Below are positions 26,741 to 37,076 of a stretch of DNA of 64,000 nt, in pieces. The translations under genes were made by a program, and so were the position numbers. Source of the DNA: Paenibacillus pedocola (GTDB lineage Bacteria > Bacillota > Bacilli > Paenibacillales > Paenibacillaceae); assembly GCF_031599675.1 (NCBI RefSeq), contig NZ_CP134223.1:1984001-2048000 (forward strand). Reading direction: 5' to 3'. The stretch's first letter is position 1; each line of letters opens with the position of its first letter. The notes beneath the pieces are model-generated. The model made no database searches, had not been told where the DNA came from, and saw nothing but the letters and a program-made list of their open reading frames with translations.

Positions 26741-27610
26741 GTGGGCAGCATAACAGTGGCCAAGGTACTCAATAACAATGTAATTATTGCCCAGCACCCC
26801 CAATATGCCGAAGTCGTCGTGATTGGCAAGGGAATCGGGTTTAACCGTAAAAGCCGTGACAAAATCAATCTGTCCTCCGTGGAGAAGATGTTTATTCTCC
26901 GCAACCAGGAGGAGCAGGAACAGTATAAGCAGCTGGTTCCCCAGGTAGACGAGAAGCTCATTGAGGTTGTGCAGGAAATCGTGCTGCATATTATTCAGAG
27001 CAGCAGTCAGCCGCTCAATGAACACATCCATATTGCACTTACAGATCATATTTCATTTGCCATTCGCCGTAATGAGCAGAATATCGCGATTCACAATCCT
27101 TTTCTGTATGAGACCAAAGAAATTTATCCGGAAGAATACAGACTGGCAGAGTATGCGATAGGAAGGATTAACGAGATAATGGCGGTAACTTTGCCGGTCG
27201 ATGAGATTGGTTTCGTTGCCCTGCATATTGTCAGTGCGCTCAGTAACCGCGATATCTCGGAGGTGAAGCAGCATTCGCTGCTGATCGGAGATTTAGTGAG
27301 CCTGGTGGAAGATAATTTGAATTACCGTGTTCCGCGTGATTCGCTGGATTATTCAAGGCTGGTCACCCATCTGCGTTTCGTGCTGGAAAGGCTGCGCCGC
27401 GGTGAAACGGTGCGGGAAACCTCCTCCCTGGATGGTCTGATGAAGCGTGAGTATCCGGAAATGTACATGCTGGCCTGGAAGCTGACCAAAGTCATTGAAC
27501 AACGGGTCCGTATTCCGGTATATCCGGCAGAAGTAAGCTATCTGACGATTCATTTGCAGCGCCTGGCCCAGAAGAAAGAGGATGAGGCGGATATGGAGCA
27601 AGAGCGGTAA
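26741..27610 (+). CDS. glcT: PTS transcriptional antiterminator GlcT
   Basis: A 289-residue BglG/SacY-family antiterminator. Residues 1-60 form the RNA-binding domain (VAKVLNNNVIIAQ, VVVIGKGIGFN). Two PTS regulation domains follow, with phosphorylatable His residues in the first (IGFVALHIVSAL) and second (YLTIHLQRL) domains. It sits directly before ptsG, whose leader carries a GlcT-type RAT hairpin, so it should allow ptsG transcription when glucose keeps EIIGlc dephosphorylated. GTG 26741 lies after AGAGGTG; GTG 26732 is an alternative start. Confidence 0.93.
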   Translation: MGSITVAKVLNNNVIIAQHPQYAEVVVIGKGIGFNRKSRDKINLSSVEKMFILRNQEEQEQYKQLVPQVDEKLIEVVQEIVLHIIQSSSQPLNEHIHIALTDHISFAIRRNEQNIAIHNPFLYETKEIYPEEYRLAEYAIGRINEIMAVTLPVDEIGFVALHIVSALSNRDISEVKQHSLLIGDLVSLVEDNLNYRVPRDSLDYSRLVTHLRFVLERLRRGETVRETSSLDGLMKREYPEMYMLAWKLTKVIEQRVRIPVYPAEVSYLTIHLQRLAQKKEDEADMEQER

Positions 27611-27676
27611 GCGCTGATGCCACAAAGGTTTTTTTTGGGGGTTAATGTATAAAAATTATTTTATTCAAAATCATGC

Positions 27677-27705
27677 TTGCAACTTTAAATTATCGATGCT
27701 ACAAT
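27677..27705 (+). promoter_or_regulatory. ptsG promoter
   Basis: TTGCAA (27677-27682) and TACAAT (27700-27705) with a 17-base spacer, just upstream of the RAT leader. Confidence 0.65.
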
Positions 27706-27733
27706 GATCCCTGTTATCCATGAACAGAATACC

Positions 27734-27860
27734 AACGTGTAACTGATACGATCAGGCATGAGTGATTTACAGTATTTATGGTTGTAATCCCCTAACTCGG
27801 GGTAATCTAACTTTAGTGTTAGAAGGCAACCTGTATGCTGTATTGCTCATGCCTTTTTTG
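27734..27860 (+). promoter_or_regulatory. Ribonucleic antiterminator (RAT) and overlapping terminator of ptsG
   Basis: AACGTGTAACTGATACGATC followed by AGGCATGAGTGA (27734-27765) closely resembles the B. subtilis ptsG RAT recognised by GlcT. Its 3' part AGGCATGAG (27754-27762) is also the left arm of a terminator pairing with CTCATGCCT (27846-27854), followed by TTTTTT. The two structures exclude each other. Internal hairpins (CCCC/GGGG near 27790) fill the loop. Confidence 0.85.
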
Positions 27861-27903
27861 GCGTTTTGTTTGGGAAGAAATTTAGATTAAGGAAGTGACC
27901 TCA

Positions 27904-29961
27904 ATGTTCAAAAAGTTGTTTGGCGTTTTGCAGAGAGTCGGTAAGGCTCTGATGCTTCCTGTAGCAATTCTGCCTGCGGCAGGTCTGCTGCTCGGAATCG
28001 GCAACATGCTGGTTAACCCTGACTTCCTTCAATATGTTCCGGCATTGGAAAACGATGTGGTTCAAGCCATTGCCAATGTATTGATGAACTCAGGACAAAT
28101 TGTCTTTAGTAACCTGTCACTCCTGTTTGCAGTCGGGGTAGCCATTGGGCTTGCCGGCGGTGAAGGGGTAGCCGGACTCGCAGCAATCATCGGTTTCCTG
28201 GTCATGAACGTGACCATGGGTACCGTGCTTGGAATCAATGAATGGGTGCTGAGCAAGCAGGACTTTGCTTATGCCAGCGTCCTGGGGATTCCAACCCTGC
28301 AGACCGGTGTGTTCGGCGGTATCCTTGTCGGGATACTCGCAGCGTCTATGTACAAACGCTTCTTCCGCATTGAGCTGCCGTCGTACTTAGGCTTCTTTGC
28401 CGGAAAACGCTTTGTGCCGATAATGACGGCTGTAACCTCACTGATCCTCGGTCTTGCACTGACGATCATCTGGCCGCCAATCCAGCATGGCCTGAACTAT
28501 GTGTCGCAGAGTATGATCAACACGAATCTGACGCTTTCGGCCTTCATTTTCGGGGTCATTGAGCGTTCATTGATTCCTTTCGGTCTGCATCACATTTTCT
28601 ACTCGCCATTCTGGTATGAATTCGGAAGCTACATCGATAAAGCCGGCAACCTGGTCCGCGGGGACCAACGGATCTTCATGCAGCAGCTGCGTGACGGTGT
28701 AGAATTCACAGCGGGTACCTTCACTACCGGTAAATATCCGTTCATGATGTTCGGTCTGCCGGCAGCGGCACTGGCGATTTACCATGAAGCCAGACCCGAG
28801 CACAAAAAGGTTGTCGGAAGCTTGATGGTATCTGCAGCGCTCACTTCCTTCCTGACAGGGATTACAGAGCCGCTGGAATTCTCATTCCTGTTTGTTGCAC
28901 CGCTGTTGTTTGCAGTACATGCGATTTTTGCCGGACTGTCCTTTATGACCATGCACATTCTGAATGTGAAGATCGGGATGACCTTCTCCGGCGGTTTCAT
29001 CGACTATGTATTGTTCGGTATTATCCCGAACCGTACAGCTTGGTGGCTGGTTATTCCGGTAGGTCTGGTGATTGCTGTAATTTACTACTTCGGATTCCGC
29101 TTCGTTATCCGCAAGTTCAACCTCAAAACTCCGGGCCGCGAAGATCCGTCTGATGATGCGGACGAAACGGATGGAGCAACCGTCTCCACTAGCGGTGACG
29201 ACCTGCCGCGCAACATTCTATCTGCGCTAGGCGGCAAAGAGAACATCACGCATCTGGATGCCTGCATCACCCGTCTCCGGGTTGAGGTTAAGGATAAAGC
29301 GGGTGTCGATAAGAACCGTCTGAAGAAACTGGGCGCTTCCGGGGTGCTTGAAGTCGGAAACAACGTTCAGGCGATTTTCGGAACTCGTTCCGATACCATT
29401 AAATCGCAGATTCAAGATGTTATGAACGGCAGAACACCTTCGCCTGCCCCGGCTGCCCCGCAGCCTGAGCTTGAAAAAGCAGCAGGCGAACAAGGAACAG
29501 CGATCATTCCAGAGGACATTGTTTCTCCGGTTAACGGCGAGCTGCTTGATATCACGCAGGTTCCTGACGCTGTCTTCTCGCAAAAAATGACAGGCGACGG
29601 CTTTGCCTTCCTGTCCAATGACGGCAAAATTGCTTCGCCGGTATATGGCAAAGTATTCAATGTATTCCCAAGCAAACATGCAATCGGCATTATGTCCGAC
29701 GGCGGCAAGGAAGTACTTGTACACATTGGCGTAAATACAGTGAAGCTGAAGGGTCAAGGATTTACAGTTCTTGTCGAAGAAGGCGATCTGGTAGCAGCCG
29801 GACAGCCGATTATGGAAGTGGATCTGGAGTATGTGAAAGCCAATGCGCCTTCCGTTATTTCACCGGTCATCTTCTCCAATCTGCCGGAAGGTTCTACAGT
29901 TACTTTGAAAAAGCCGGGCAAGGTTGTTATCGGCGACAAGGATATCATCACGATTCAGTAA
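27904..29961 (+). CDS. ptsG: PTS glucose transporter, EIICBA
   Basis: Imports and phosphorylates glucose. Residues 1-410 are the EIIC membrane domain ([36 protein letters not shown]). EIIB has the phosphorylated Cys454 in LDACITRLR, and EIIA has His607 in [13 protein letters not shown] Pro/Ala linker ([12 protein letters not shown]) joins EIIB to EIIA. The order C-B-A and length of 685 residues match Bacillus PtsG. ATG 27904 follows GGAAGTGA; an in-frame upstream codon at 27895 lies within that site. Controlled by the RAT leader. Confidence 0.96.
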   Translation: MFKKLFGVLQRVGKALMLPVAILPAAGLLLGIGNMLVNPDFLQYVPALENDVVQAIANVLMNSGQIVFSNLSLLFAVGVAIGLAGGEGVAGLAAIIGFLVMNVTMGTVLGINEWVLSKQDFAYASVLGIPTLQTGVFGGILVGILAASMYKRFFRIELPSYLGFFAGKRFVPIMTAVTSLILGLALTIIWPPIQHGLNYVSQSMINTNLTLSAFIFGVIERSLIPFGLHHIFYSPFWYEFGSYIDKAGNLVRGDQRIFMQQLRDGVEFTAGTFTTGKYPFMMFGLPAAALAIYHEARPEHKKVVGSLMVSAALTSFLTGITEPLEFSFLFVAPLLFAVHAIFAGLSFMTMHILNVKIGMTFSGGFIDYVLFGIIPNRTAWWLVIPVGLVIAVIYYFGFRFVIRKFNLKTPGREDPSDDADETDGATVSTSGDDLPRNILSALGGKENITHLDACITRLRVEVKDKAGVDKNRLKKLGASGVLEVGNNVQAIFGTRSDTIKSQIQDVMNGRTPSPAPAAPQPELEKAAGEQGTAIIPEDIVSPVNGELLDITQVPDAVFSQKMTGDGFAFLSNDGKIASPVYGKVFNVFPSKHAIGIMSDGGKEVLVHIGVNTVKLKGQGFTVLVEEGDLVAAGQPIMEVDLEYVKANAPSVISPVIFSNLPEGSTVTLKKPGKVVIGDKDIITIQ

Positions 29962-30074
29962 AATGTGCAATGGCGCAGCGCATCCATTATAATCTAGTGG
30001 AGGCGCTGCCCTCACTTATAAATATATGCGATTAACAACAATACCAAAATGAACAGAAAGCGAGTTGGATTATT

Positions 30075-30350
30075 ATGCAAAAAACTTTCAAAATTATTGA
30101 CGAAGATGGAATTCATGCACGTCCAGCAACTGCCCTGGTAAATACAGCTACTAAATTTAAAGGTACAGAAGCTTTTGCAGAAGCAAAAGGTAAAAAAGTA
30201 ACTCTGAAATCCATTCTCGGTGTATTGTCCCTGGGTCTTGAAGCAGGTGACACCCTCAGCCTGATCACTGAAGGCAGCGAGGAAGCCGAAGCACTCAGCG
30301 CATTGCAAGAAGTGATGATCAAAGAAGGGCTGGGAGAGATTCATGAGTAA
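30075..30350 (+). CDS. ptsH: Phosphocarrier protein HPr
   Basis: The general PTS phosphocarrier. His14 lies in GIHARPAT and takes phosphate from EI. Ser46 lies in [11 protein letters not shown] and is the HPr-kinase target used for CcpA-dependent catabolite control. At 91 residues it is slightly longer than B. subtilis HPr (88), with one extra residue between the two phosphorylation sites. It overlaps ptsI by eight bases. Confidence 0.97.
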   Translation: MQKTFKIIDEDGIHARPATALVNTATKFKGTEAFAEAKGKKVTLKSILGVLSLGLEAGDTLSLITEGSEEAEALSALQEVMIKEGLGEIHE

Positions 30351-32055
30351 AATTTCAGGAATCGCGGCTTCAGCAGGTATTGCAGTAGCCCGTGCATTTA
30401 TCCTGGAACATCCGGATTATACGATTACGAAGACTGCGGTAAGCGATGTGGAAGCCGAACTGGCCAAACTGCAGGACGCCCTGGAGAAATCGAAGGGCGA
30501 GCTGCAGGCCATTAAGGAACGTACACTTGCTGAGCTTGGCGAGAAGAAAGCGGAGATTTTTGAATCTCACCTGCTGATTCTTGAAGACCCTGAGCTGATC
30601 AGCCCCGTAATGGATAAAATCCGTGAAGAAGCGGTTAATGCAGACTACGCTTTGAATGAAGTAGCTACACAATTCGTAGAAATGTTTGAGAATATGAAAA
30701 GCGCGTACCTGCAGGAACGCGCCGCCGACATGCGCGATGTAACCAAGCGTGTGTTGAACCATCTGCTCGGTATTCATTACGTGAGCCCTGCAGAGATTAA
30801 TGAAGAAGTTATCGTTATTGCGCTGGATCTGACTCCATCTGATACAGCACAGCTGAACCGCAAATTCGTTAAAGGTTTCACAACGAATATCGGCGGACGT
30901 ACTTCCCACTCGGCGATTATGGCCCGTTCTTTGGAAATTCCGGCAGTTGTCGGCACCAAAAATGTACTGTCCTTGGTTAAAGCAGGCGATCTGGTTATTG
31001 TCGACGGTTTGAGCGGCGATGTCTTGATTAACCCTAGCGATGCTGAAGTGGCAGAGTATAAAGCGAAGCAGGAAGCATACGATCTGCAGATTGCAGAGTG
31101 GAAGAAGCTCCGCGATGAAGCAACCGTATCTGCTGACGGCAAGCATGTAGAGCTGGCTGCCAATATTGGTACTCCTAATGATGTGACAGGTGTAATTGAG
31201 AATGGCGGCGAGGGCGTAGGCCTGTATCGTACGGAATTCCTTTACATGGGCCGCGATAAGCTGCCTTCTGAAGAAGTTCAATACAACGCTTACCGTACTG
31301 TACTCGAGAACATGAACGGCAAACCGGTTGTTGTGCGCACACTGGATATCGGCGGCGACAAGGAGCTGCCTTATCTGGAGCTTCCGAAGGAAATGAACCC
31401 GTTCCTCGGCTTCCGCGCTATCCGCCTGTGTCTGGACCGTCAGGATATTTTCCGCACCCAGCTGCGCGCTTTGCTGAGAGCAAGTGCCCACGGCGATCTG
31501 CGGATTATGTTCCCGATGATTGCCACACTGGGTGAATTCCGTGCAGCCCGCGATCTCCTGCTTGAGGAAAAAGCGAAGCTGCGTGAAGAAGGCAAGGAAG
31601 TCTCCGACAGCATCCAGCTCGGCATCATGGTAGAGATTCCTTCTACCGCTGTGCTGGCTGACCAATTCGCCAAGGAAGTTGATTTCTTCAGTATCGGAAC
31701 AAATGACCTTATTCAATATACAATGGCTGCCGACCGTATGAATGAACAGGTATCGTACCTGTACCAGCCATACAACCCGGCGATCCTGCGTCTGGTCAAA
31801 ATCGTGATCGACGCGGCGCATGCTGAGGGCAAATGGACCGGCATGTGCGGTGAAATGGCCGGTGACTCCACCGCGATTCCACTGCTGCTTGGACTGGGTC
31901 TTGATGAATTCAGCATGAGCGCTACTTCCATCCTGCCGGCACGCAGCCAGATTTCCAAGCTGTCCGCTGCGGACATGAAGGAAATGGCGGCTAAGGCGCT
32001 GCAGCTCGGCACTGCCGAGGAAGTTGCTGCACTTGTGCAGAGCAGCGTACAGTAA
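30343..32055 (+). CDS. ptsI: PTS enzyme I
   Basis: Phosphoenolpyruvate-protein phosphotransferase, 570 residues. The phosphorylated His189 is in [12 protein letters not shown]. The PEP-binding signature [16 protein letters not shown](AD) and the active Cys in [12 protein letters not shown] are present. Together with HPr it supplies phosphate to PtsG encoded just upstream. A terminator follows, so ptsG-ptsH-ptsI may form one transcript. Confidence 0.97.
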   Translation: MSKISGIAASAGIAVARAFILEHPDYTITKTAVSDVEAELAKLQDALEKSKGELQAIKERTLAELGEKKAEIFESHLLILEDPELISPVMDKIREEAVNADYALNEVATQFVEMFENMKSAYLQERAADMRDVTKRVLNHLLGIHYVSPAEINEEVIVIALDLTPSDTAQLNRKFVKGFTTNIGGRTSHSAIMARSLEIPAVVGTKNVLSLVKAGDLVIVDGLSGDVLINPSDAEVAEYKAKQEAYDLQIAEWKKLRDEATVSADGKHVELAANIGTPNDVTGVIENGGEGVGLYRTEFLYMGRDKLPSEEVQYNAYRTVLENMNGKPVVVRTLDIGGDKELPYLELPKEMNPFLGFRAIRLCLDRQDIFRTQLRALLRASAHGDLRIMFPMIATLGEFRAARDLLLEEKAKLREEGKEVSDSIQLGIMVEIPSTAVLADQFAKEVDFFSIGTNDLIQYTMAADRMNEQVSYLYQPYNPAILRLVKIVIDAAHAEGKWTGMCGEMAGDSTAIPLLLGLGLDEFSMSATSILPARSQISKLSAADMKEMAAKALQLGTAEEVAALVQSSVQ

Positions 32056-32114
32056 TTCGTTTCAAGCTTGAAGCAAGATCCGTTTTGGCAAGTTCACTTT
32101 TCCAACTACTCTAT

Positions 32115-32147
32115 GCCGGTCTCCTAACAGGAGGCCGGCTTTTTTTT
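32115..32147 (+). terminator. Terminator after ptsI
   Basis: GCCGGTCTCCT (32115-32125) pairs with AGGAGGCCGGC (32129-32139) around AAC, followed by eight T. Confidence 0.93.
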
Positions 32148-32502
32148 ATGGCCGCTGAAATCAGAAATACATCAATTTACAGTGGCTGTTTGACGAAGAG
32201 CAGGTTATACTTTCGTTAGAATAGCAACTTTCCCTTTATTAGCTTAAGTGTGAACTCGTAACTGCCGATATATGAAGTGTAGGATACAGAATAGGCTGTT
32301 GGACCCAAACCTGTGAACATAGTGTTACATATACTATTTTGAGCCAAGTTATTTGGTTGAATCCAGAGTAAAGATACTCGATGCAACTCACTTGCAAAAA
32401 GGTGCAAGTATTATTTTTGAATGATGTGGAAATAGTTGGAATTAAGTTAGCAGATCCGTTTTCCGGCGTTTTTCACGGTGAACAGTAGGATGGTGATAAT
32501 GT
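32148..32502 (+). other. Intergenic region before the pullulanase gene
   Basis: AT-rich with no supported gene. A small hairpin ACTTGCA/TGCAAGT (32390-32396 with 32403-32409) followed by ATTATTTTTG lies about 90 bases before the start and could be a weak terminator or attenuator. No clear promoter was found. Confidence 0.5.
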
Positions 32503-34899
32503 ATGAGCAGCAATTATATAAATGCAGAGACCGAATTAGAAACCTATGAAGGCAATGACCTTGGATTGACCTATACCGCAGCATACAGCCAGTTCAAAGT
32601 ATGGGTACCGTCGGCCTTTACCGTATCGCTTGTGTTGTATGAAACCGGAGGGAACGGCAGTGCCAACTCATTCCTTAATAGCAGGGATAGCGGAAGGATC
32701 ATTCCTATGCAGCGTGAGGCTGGCGGTGTTTGGCAGGCACGGCTTTCCGGTAATCTGAAGGGCAAATATTATATGTACCGCGCCGTATTTGAAGATGGAA
32801 CGATGCGCGAAGCCGCCGATCCTTATGCAACCGCTGTTTCTGCGAATGGCGTACGTTCAGCGATTGTAGATCTGCGGGATACCGACCCGGCGGCTTGGGA
32901 CGGGGATAAGTCTCCGCAGCTGCAGCACCCTGCCGATGCTGTAATCTATGAGCTGCATGTGCGGGATTTCTCGGCCCATGAGAGCTCCGGCATGCTGTAC
33001 AAAGGCAAATTTAAGGCGTTTACCGAAACTGGTCTTACGGACAAGGACGGAAATGCGCTGGGAATAGACCATTTAGCTGAACTCGGAATTACTCATGTGC
33101 ATTTGCTGCCGGTATTTGATTTTCAGACTGTGGATGAACTGAAGGCTGCCGGTGAGGCCTCCCGTGCGGAGTATCACACGGAGTATAACTGGGGTTATGA
33201 CCCGCAGCATTATAACGTTCCGGAGGGCTCTTACAGCACGAATCCGAATGATCCGGGGACCCGCATCCGCGAGTTTAAGGAAATGGTGCAGGCGCTGCAC
33301 AGCAAAGGGATCGCTGTGATTATGGATGTCGTGTATAACCATACCTATTCGGTGGAAAAGGGGCCATTTGAGCCGCTGATCCCTGATTATTTCTACCGGC
33401 ATGATTATTTAGGCAGATTGTCCAACGGTTCCGGCGTAGGCAATGAAATTGCCACGGAGCGGCCGATGGTCCGCAAATATATCAAGGATTCCCTGGCTTA
33501 CTGGGCCTCTGAGTATCATATTGACGGGTTCCGCTTCGATCTGATGGGTCTGATAGACAGTGTAACGATCCGCGAGATCACAGAGGAATTACGGCTTAAT
33601 ATCAATCCGAACCTGCTGATTTACGGGGAACCCTGGACAGGCGGAGATTCGCCGCTGGCTGCCAAGACCCTCAAAGGTGTGCAGCGCGGCAAAGGTTATG
33701 CTGTATTTAACGATAATTTCCGTTCGGCGATCAAAGGTGACAGTGACGGATGGGGCAAAGGATTTGTAACCGGTGAATACGGCAAGGAAGGTGCGGTGGC
33801 ATCTGGAATTAAAGGCGCCATCCATGAATTCACCGACTCGCCGGTGGAGACGGTCAATTATGTGACCGCTCATGATAATTTAAATCTCTGGGATAAGGTG
33901 CTTGCGTCGCAGGGCTTACGGCAGGCGGCTAATCTGCCGGAGCTGGACAACGGAAGGCTGAGAGGCGGCGGAGACGTTGAAGCGGCAGTCCATGCAGCTA
34001 ACCCGTATTTCGGTATCGATCAGCACAATATTTTAGGCAATGAGACCGTCCGCCGTTCCTTGCTGGCCAATGGTCTGATTCTGACCTCGCAGGGCATTCC
34101 TTTTCTGCATGCCGGTGATGAAATTCTGCGCAGTAAATACGGTGATCATAACAGCTACCGCAGCCCTGATGCCATCAATGCCATACGCTGGGAGAATAAA
34201 CAGACATTTATGCCTGTCTTCCAGTATTACAAGGGTCTGATTGAGCTGCGCCGCACGCACCCTGCCTTCCGCCTGCATGGACGCCAGGAAATCGAACGCT
34301 CGGTGGAATTCCTCCGCTGTGATAGCGGTGTAGTTGCATATCTGCTGAAGGATAATGCGGGCGGTGACGTGTGGAACAACATTGTAGTTATATTTAATGC
34401 CAATCCGGAGCCGGTAACGCAGAGTCTTCCTGACGCAGCGGACTGCTGGAACGTAGTAGTAGACCATACCTACGCAGGAACAGAGGCGTTCCGCATCGTT
34501 ACAGGTCATGAAGTGCAGCTGGAAGGGCTGTCCATGATGGTGCTGTATGATGGATACGGTGAGCCCGCACCAAGAGCCAAGATCATTGAGGTACATTATG
34601 ACCGTCCGGACGGCGATTACAGAGGCTGGAATCTTTGGGTTTGGGGGACAGGTATCCAGGATGGTCAATGTGATTTCCGGCAAATGGAGAATGGACGCGC
34701 AGTAGCAAGGATTGAGGTGGTTCCGGGTACGGAATCAGTCGGCTATATTTTGCGGCTTAATGATTGGGAAGAGAAGGAAGCTGGCGGTGACCGGTTCATT
34801 GATTGCTCCGGCAGCGAAGAGCTGATTAAGGTTCTGGTGAAGGACCGGGAGCAGCTGGATGGCGGCGATGCGGATGGACCGCTGCAGCTGACCAGTTAA
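32503..34899 (+). CDS. pulA: Type I pullulanase with C-terminal CBM41-like domain
   Basis: Hydrolyses alpha-1,6 branches in pullulan, starch or glycogen. No signal peptide, so probably cytoplasmic. Residues 1-125 form a CBM48-like domain. The GH13_14 barrel has YNWGYDPQHYNVPEGSY (type I pullulanase signature), DVVYNHT, the nucleophile Asp in GFRFDLMG, the acid/base Glu in IYGEPWTGG and VNYVTAHDN. After the C-terminal beta domain, residues about 690-790 (VHYDRPDGDYRGWNLWVWG) look like a pullulanase-associated CBM41 module, normally N-terminal. At 798 residues it is longer than B. subtilis AmyX (about 718). Confidence 0.93.
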   Translation: MSSNYINAETELETYEGNDLGLTYTAAYSQFKVWVPSAFTVSLVLYETGGNGSANSFLNSRDSGRIIPMQREAGGVWQARLSGNLKGKYYMYRAVFEDGTMREAADPYATAVSANGVRSAIVDLRDTDPAAWDGDKSPQLQHPADAVIYELHVRDFSAHESSGMLYKGKFKAFTETGLTDKDGNALGIDHLAELGITHVHLLPVFDFQTVDELKAAGEASRAEYHTEYNWGYDPQHYNVPEGSYSTNPNDPGTRIREFKEMVQALHSKGIAVIMDVVYNHTYSVEKGPFEPLIPDYFYRHDYLGRLSNGSGVGNEIATERPMVRKYIKDSLAYWASEYHIDGFRFDLMGLIDSVTIREITEELRLNINPNLLIYGEPWTGGDSPLAAKTLKGVQRGKGYAVFNDNFRSAIKGDSDGWGKGFVTGEYGKEGAVASGIKGAIHEFTDSPVETVNYVTAHDNLNLWDKVLASQGLRQAANLPELDNGRLRGGGDVEAAVHAANPYFGIDQHNILGNETVRRSLLANGLILTSQGIPFLHAGDEILRSKYGDHNSYRSPDAINAIRWENKQTFMPVFQYYKGLIELRRTHPAFRLHGRQEIERSVEFLRCDSGVVAYLLKDNAGGDVWNNIVVIFNANPEPVTQSLPDAADCWNVVVDHTYAGTEAFRIVTGHEVQLEGLSMMVLYDGYGEPAPRAKIIEVHYDRPDGDYRGWNLWVWGTGIQDGQCDFRQMENGRAVARIEVVPGTESVGYILRLNDWEEKEAGGDRFIDCSGSEELIKVLVKDREQLDGGDADGPLQLTS

Positions 34900-34923
34900 G
34901 GTTGAAGTTGAAGCAACAAAAGT

Positions 34924-34968
34924 AAGAGGCTGTGCTCTCCCTTAAAGGGTGACACAGCCTCTTTTCAT
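34924..34968. terminator. Terminator between convergent pullulanase and GGDEF genes
   Basis: AAGAGGCTGTG (34924-34934) pairs perfectly with CACAGCCTCTT (34953-34963), then TTCATAT; an inner CCCTT/AAGGG pair extends it. Confidence 0.88.
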
Positions 34969-34993
34969 ATATAGGGTTGGTATTTTTTGTATT

Positions 34994-36601
34994 TTATTTT
35001 TTGGATTGATCCGAAAATTCCTCATCTACCTGCTCATTGTACATATTGGCCTCGTTACCGCCGTGATTCTTGGAGCGGTACATCGCCAGGTCGGCTGCCC
35101 GCAGCAGTTCATTGATGCTGTTTCCATGCTGGGGATAAAGGGCTACTCCGATGCTGGCCGAGGTGTGGAAGCTGGAGCCTTTGTTGACGGACCAGGTCTT
35201 GTTGAACAACTGCAGCAGCCGTTCCAGTATCTCATTCAGCATCTCCGTACTTGTGAACCGGTGAAGCACCACTGCAAATTCGTCGCCGCCTATACGGAAG
35301 GCCTGACCGGAGCCCTTAACGGTCTGCTGAAGTTCACGGGAGAGCAGCTGCAGGAATTCATCGCCGGCCAAGTGGCCAAGAGTGTCGTTCAGCTGCTTGA
35401 ACCGGTCGCAATCGAGCAGCGCCAGTGCAATATCCTGTCTGCGTTCCTCCGGCTGATTAATGAGATTCTCCATATACATTTTAAAGTGAGCCCGGTTCGG
35501 AATAGCTGTTAGATGGTCATAGAAGGCCAGCTTGTGCAGCCGCTCTTCATATTGCTTACGCTGTGTAATCTCGCGGGAAATGAGCATGAACTGGGCCGGG
35601 AACACTTTGTTGCCGCTGATGGGTGAGACTTTGGTCTCCAGCCATACCCAGTTTCCTTCCGAGGAACGCATACGCAGTTCTGAAATACGTGATGTCCCTT
35701 GTACGGCGCTCTTCAGCTTCGCCCAGGTAATCTCCGCTTCACGGATATAATTGGAGAGCGGTGCACCCTTCTCCGGAATATAGCCAAGTACACTTGCATG
35801 TGAAGGTGAAGCATACAGGATCAGACCGTTGGGATCGGTCAAAATAATGAAGTCCGACATGGTCTCCCCGATGATCTGGTAGAGCGATTTCTCCTCCAGC
35901 ATTTCCTTCTGCATCGAAATCAGCCTGCGGCTGAGATATATGATGACCATGATTAGCAGGAACAATAAAAGCGAGTATACGGCGAATAGAGTGCTCTTCT
36001 TCTCGCTAAATTCCACGGTGATCTGCTGGGCATACTTATCGATCAGATCCTCCGCCTGGTCCAGATTACTGCGCGTTTCATTCAGCCGGGCATTGATAAG
36101 CTCTGCTGAGAATGCCTCCGGGTTCCAATCGCTTTGCACCCGCCGGGAAATAAGCTCCCTGCCGGTTTCTTTCCACTGCTTGAAGGAGCTCTCGAAGTTT
36201 ACCAGCTTATCGTTTAATTCACTGAGCAGCAGCTCGCTCTGCTTCATTCCCTTATGAGGGTGCTGCAAAGCGTTGATATTGTTGTTCGCCATGTTTAGAC
36301 GCTGCTTGATTTGTGTGTTATTGTCTTCAAAATCCTGCGCGAACAGACTAAGCTGCTCACCCGAAACATCGGGATTCATCGCCCCATGGAGTGCGACTGC
36401 CCCCTGGTAGAGATCCCGGTCAGCATTTAGAATCAGCTCCGAGTTCTGATAAACATCGCTGTATAAAGAATCTGAGAGTCTATTAATCGTTGAATTCAGA
36501 TACAGTAAGGAGGCGATGCTGATCACTACCAGAAGAATTGAGATAGCAGCAAAGACAAGAATTAATCTGCGTGTGCTTTTAATATCGGATAAACCTGCCA
36601 C
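34994..36601 (-). CDS. Diguanylate cyclase with PAS domain (membrane sensor)
   Basis: A 535-residue c-di-GMP signalling protein. Two membrane segments (residues about 11-34 and 205-225) bracket an extracytoplasmic helical sensor of about 170 residues. A PAS domain follows (ETMSDFIILTDPNG; LISREITQRKQYEE) and then a GGDEF domain. The active loop reads RIGGDEFAV, and DHLTAIPNRAHF plus ALALLDCDRFKQLND are intact, so synthesis of c-di-GMP is likely. GTG at 36601 lies nine bases after GGGGAG. The ATG at 36607 is almost inside the ribosome site and less likely. Ligand unknown. Confidence 0.88.
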   Translation of the reverse strand: MAGLSDIKSTRRLILVFAAISILLVVISIASLLYLNSTINRLSDSLYSDVYQNSELILNADRDLYQGAVALHGAMNPDVSGEQLSLFAQDFEDNNTQIKQRLNMANNNINALQHPHKGMKQSELLLSELNDKLVNFESSFKQWKETGRELISRRVQSDWNPEAFSAELINARLNETRSNLDQAEDLIDKYAQQITVEFSEKKSTLFAVYSLLLFLLIMVIIYLSRRLISMQKEMLEEKSLYQIIGETMSDFIILTDPNGLILYASPSHASVLGYIPEKGAPLSNYIREAEITWAKLKSAVQGTSRISELRMRSSEGNWVWLETKVSPISGNKVFPAQFMLISREITQRKQYEERLHKLAFYDHLTAIPNRAHFKMYMENLINQPEERRQDIALALLDCDRFKQLNDTLGHLAGDEFLQLLSRELQQTVKGSGQAFRIGGDEFAVVLHRFTSTEMLNEILERLLQLFNKTWSVNKGSSFHTSASIGVALYPQHGNSINELLRAADLAMYRSKNHGGNEANMYNEQVDEEFSDQSKK

Positions 36602-36607
36602 TGTCAT

Positions 36608-37012
36608 CCTCTCCCCGCATCAAACTTTGAGAAACGTCATTGCTGTGTGCAAGAAACATGCGGTACGGATCCACTGCGGAGCTTGGCCCTTCAGGGCTAG
36701 AGGAGGGATCATTCAAAAGTTACAGGAAAGCAAAGCTTCCGTTACTATTTACGATTCTGCCCATCTGTCTAGGATTTCCCGCTTGTACTGCTTAGGGTGG
36801 AATGGTTATGTCTATGAACAGCCACGTCAACGTTCGAAGGCCGGGATGCTGCGATTTCCGGATATTCCGGGTCAGCATACGCGGCAGAAGGAGGATGTAG
36901 ACATATCTTACAACATACCTGAAAATTATGTATAAAACCCTGCAAATTATTTATATTCCAGCCCTTAAGTCCTATTACCCAACTTTTCTGTGAACGATAC
37001 CCCAGACGGCAT
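36608..37012. other. Intergenic region between GGDEF and ABC permease genes
   Basis: No gene with a standard start is supported. A strong AGGAGGGATC at 36701-36710 is followed by an open frame to 36935 (about 74 codons). The only start at proper spacing would be ATT (36711). See findings. Confidence 0.45.
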
Positions 37013-37055
37013 ATAAAAAAATCCGCAAATCTCCAGATTGGAGAATTGCGGATTT
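37013..37055 (-). terminator. Terminator of the MacAB-like operon
   Basis: AAATCCGCAAATCTCC (37019-37034) pairs with GGAGAATTGCGGATTT (37040-37055), one mismatch. On the minus strand it is followed by TTTTTTATAT. Confidence 0.88.
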
Positions 37056-37076
37056 CCATTACATTGATCGGATTCG

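Noticed and set aside
30370..31821. A 483-codon open frame on the minus strand inside ptsI
   Set aside because: It lies wholly antisense to enzyme I, has no ribosome site, and its translation lacks any domain. It results from biased codon use of the real gene.
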